The notes below the pieces were generated by a model. The model worked only from the letters and a program-made list of their open reading frames with translations. It searched no databases and was not told where the DNA came from. DNA of 7,140 nt from JABCPO02 sp963513115 (GTDB taxonomy: Bacteria > Bacillota > Clostridia > TANB77 > CAG-508): NCBI GenBank assembly GCA_963513115.1, contig CAUPPN010000051.1, positions 1 to 7,140 on the forward strand. Reading direction: 5' to 3'. Made by a program: the position numbers and the translations under genes. Positions 6,754 through 7,140 of this stretch are shown piece after piece; position 1 is the first letter of the stretch; each line of letters begins with the position of its first letter.

Positions 6754-6787
6754 AAAAAAGATAACTGAGATTTTTCAGTTATCCTTT
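6754..6787 (-). terminator. Rho-independent terminator of the surface-protein gene
   Basis: On the minus strand the RNA forms a nine-pair stem (GATAACTGA at 6775-6783 pairing with TCAGTTATC at 6760-6768) with a six-base loop (6769-6774), followed by six U (6754-6759) and a further T-rich run. One G-U and three A-U pairs can extend the stem into the U-run. It lies 27 bases after the stop codon of the surface-protein gene. Confidence 0.9.
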
Positions 6788-6814
6788 ATTAAATTGTTTA
6801 TACCAATTTTCTTA

Positions 6815-7140
6815 TTATTTCTTGCTCATAACTTTTTTAGTATATACAATAACTCCTGCAGTTATTATAGTTAGCATTATTACACTTCCTGCTCCTGCAT
6901 GTGGTATCTTTTTATTGCTTGTATTTTTGCTATTATTTTTCTTATTTGTGCTTCCTACTGTATTATTTTTTATTGCTGCTTTATTATTATTTGCATTTGC
7001 AGATTTACCATTGTTTTCTTTTTGTTCTTGCTCTTTTTTCTCTAATGCTTCTTTTGCAAGTTTTGCTTTTTCTTCTTCTAGAGTTTTAACTTTTTCTTCT
7101 AACTCTTTTATCTTCTTTTCTAGTAATTCTTTTTCTTTTA
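6815..7140 (-). CDS. Surface-anchored protein, C-terminal part (coiled coil, IPHAG sorting-like signal)
   Basis: The 3' end of a gene whose start lies beyond the right edge; 107 codons are visible, ending in TAA followed directly by a second in-frame TAA. Residues 1-40 of the visible part are a charged coiled coil with spaced hydrophobics (L5, I10, L13, V17, L20). Residues 41-77 are a Lys/Asn/Ser/Ala/Thr spacer of the kind that spans the cell wall. IPHAG at 78-82 (bases 6893-6907) is followed by a hydrophobic segment (SVIMLTIITAGVIVYT) and a basic tail (KKVMSKK). This is the three-part layout of a sortase sorting signal, with IPxAG in place of LPxTG. I infer membrane insertion and probably covalent attachment to the wall; if no cognate sortase recognises IPHAG, it would remain a simple C-terminal membrane anchor. 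The function of the missing N-terminal part is unknown. Confidence 0.85.
   Translation of the reverse strand, partial: KEKELLEKKIKELEEKVKTLEEEKAKLAKEALEKKEQEQKENNGKSANANNNKAAIKNNTVGSTNKKNNSKNTSNKKIPHAGAGSVIMLTIITAGVIVYTKKVMSKK

Noticed and set aside
6901..7089. Plus-strand small hydrophobic protein of 62 codons
   Set aside because: It is antisense to the coiled coil and spacer of the surface-protein gene, and its Leu/Tyr/Cys/Phe-rich product is a reversed low-complexity sequence.

Overview
The window is very AT-rich DNA from a low-GC Gram-positive bacterium, most likely a member of the Bacillota (Clostridia or a related gut lineage). This rests on the AT bias, strong GGAGG ribosome binding sites, a clostridial-type coiled-coil gene beside rsmD, and a sortase-like surface-protein tail. 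All tryptophans I read are TGG and every visible stop is TAA, so the standard bacterial code fits. All six genes lie on the minus strand, so transcription runs from right to left. The open frames on the plus strand are T-rich shadows of these genes.

In order of transcription: (1) the 3' end of a gene for a surface protein with a coiled coil, a Lys/Asn/Ser-rich spacer, an IPHAG sorting-like motif, one membrane helix and a basic tail; it ends at a strong intrinsic terminator. (2) After a recognisable promoter, a Nudix hydrolase gene with a Lys/Asn-rich tail about as long as the catalytic domain. (3) After a 100-base spacer with an AT-only palindrome, a tight cluster of rsmD (16S rRNA guanine-N2 methyltransferase), a 160-residue coiled-coil protein usually annotated as 'ATPase', and ftsK/spoIIIE. 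The gaps are 9 and 12 bases, and the ribosome binding sites overlap or abut the preceding stop codons, which suggests translational coupling. (4) After 76 bases, a large gene of unknown function that runs off the left edge (at least 472 codons).

Most of this is housekeeping: rRNA modification, nucleotide or RNA-cap hydrolysis, and chromosome translocation at division or sporulation. I see no defence system, mobile element, CRISPR array, tRNA or rRNA. The unusual points are an FtsK with three tandem gamma-type winged-helix domains instead of one, the extreme Lys/Asn tail on the Nudix enzyme, the variant IPxAG sorting motif, and the unrecognised protein after ftsK.
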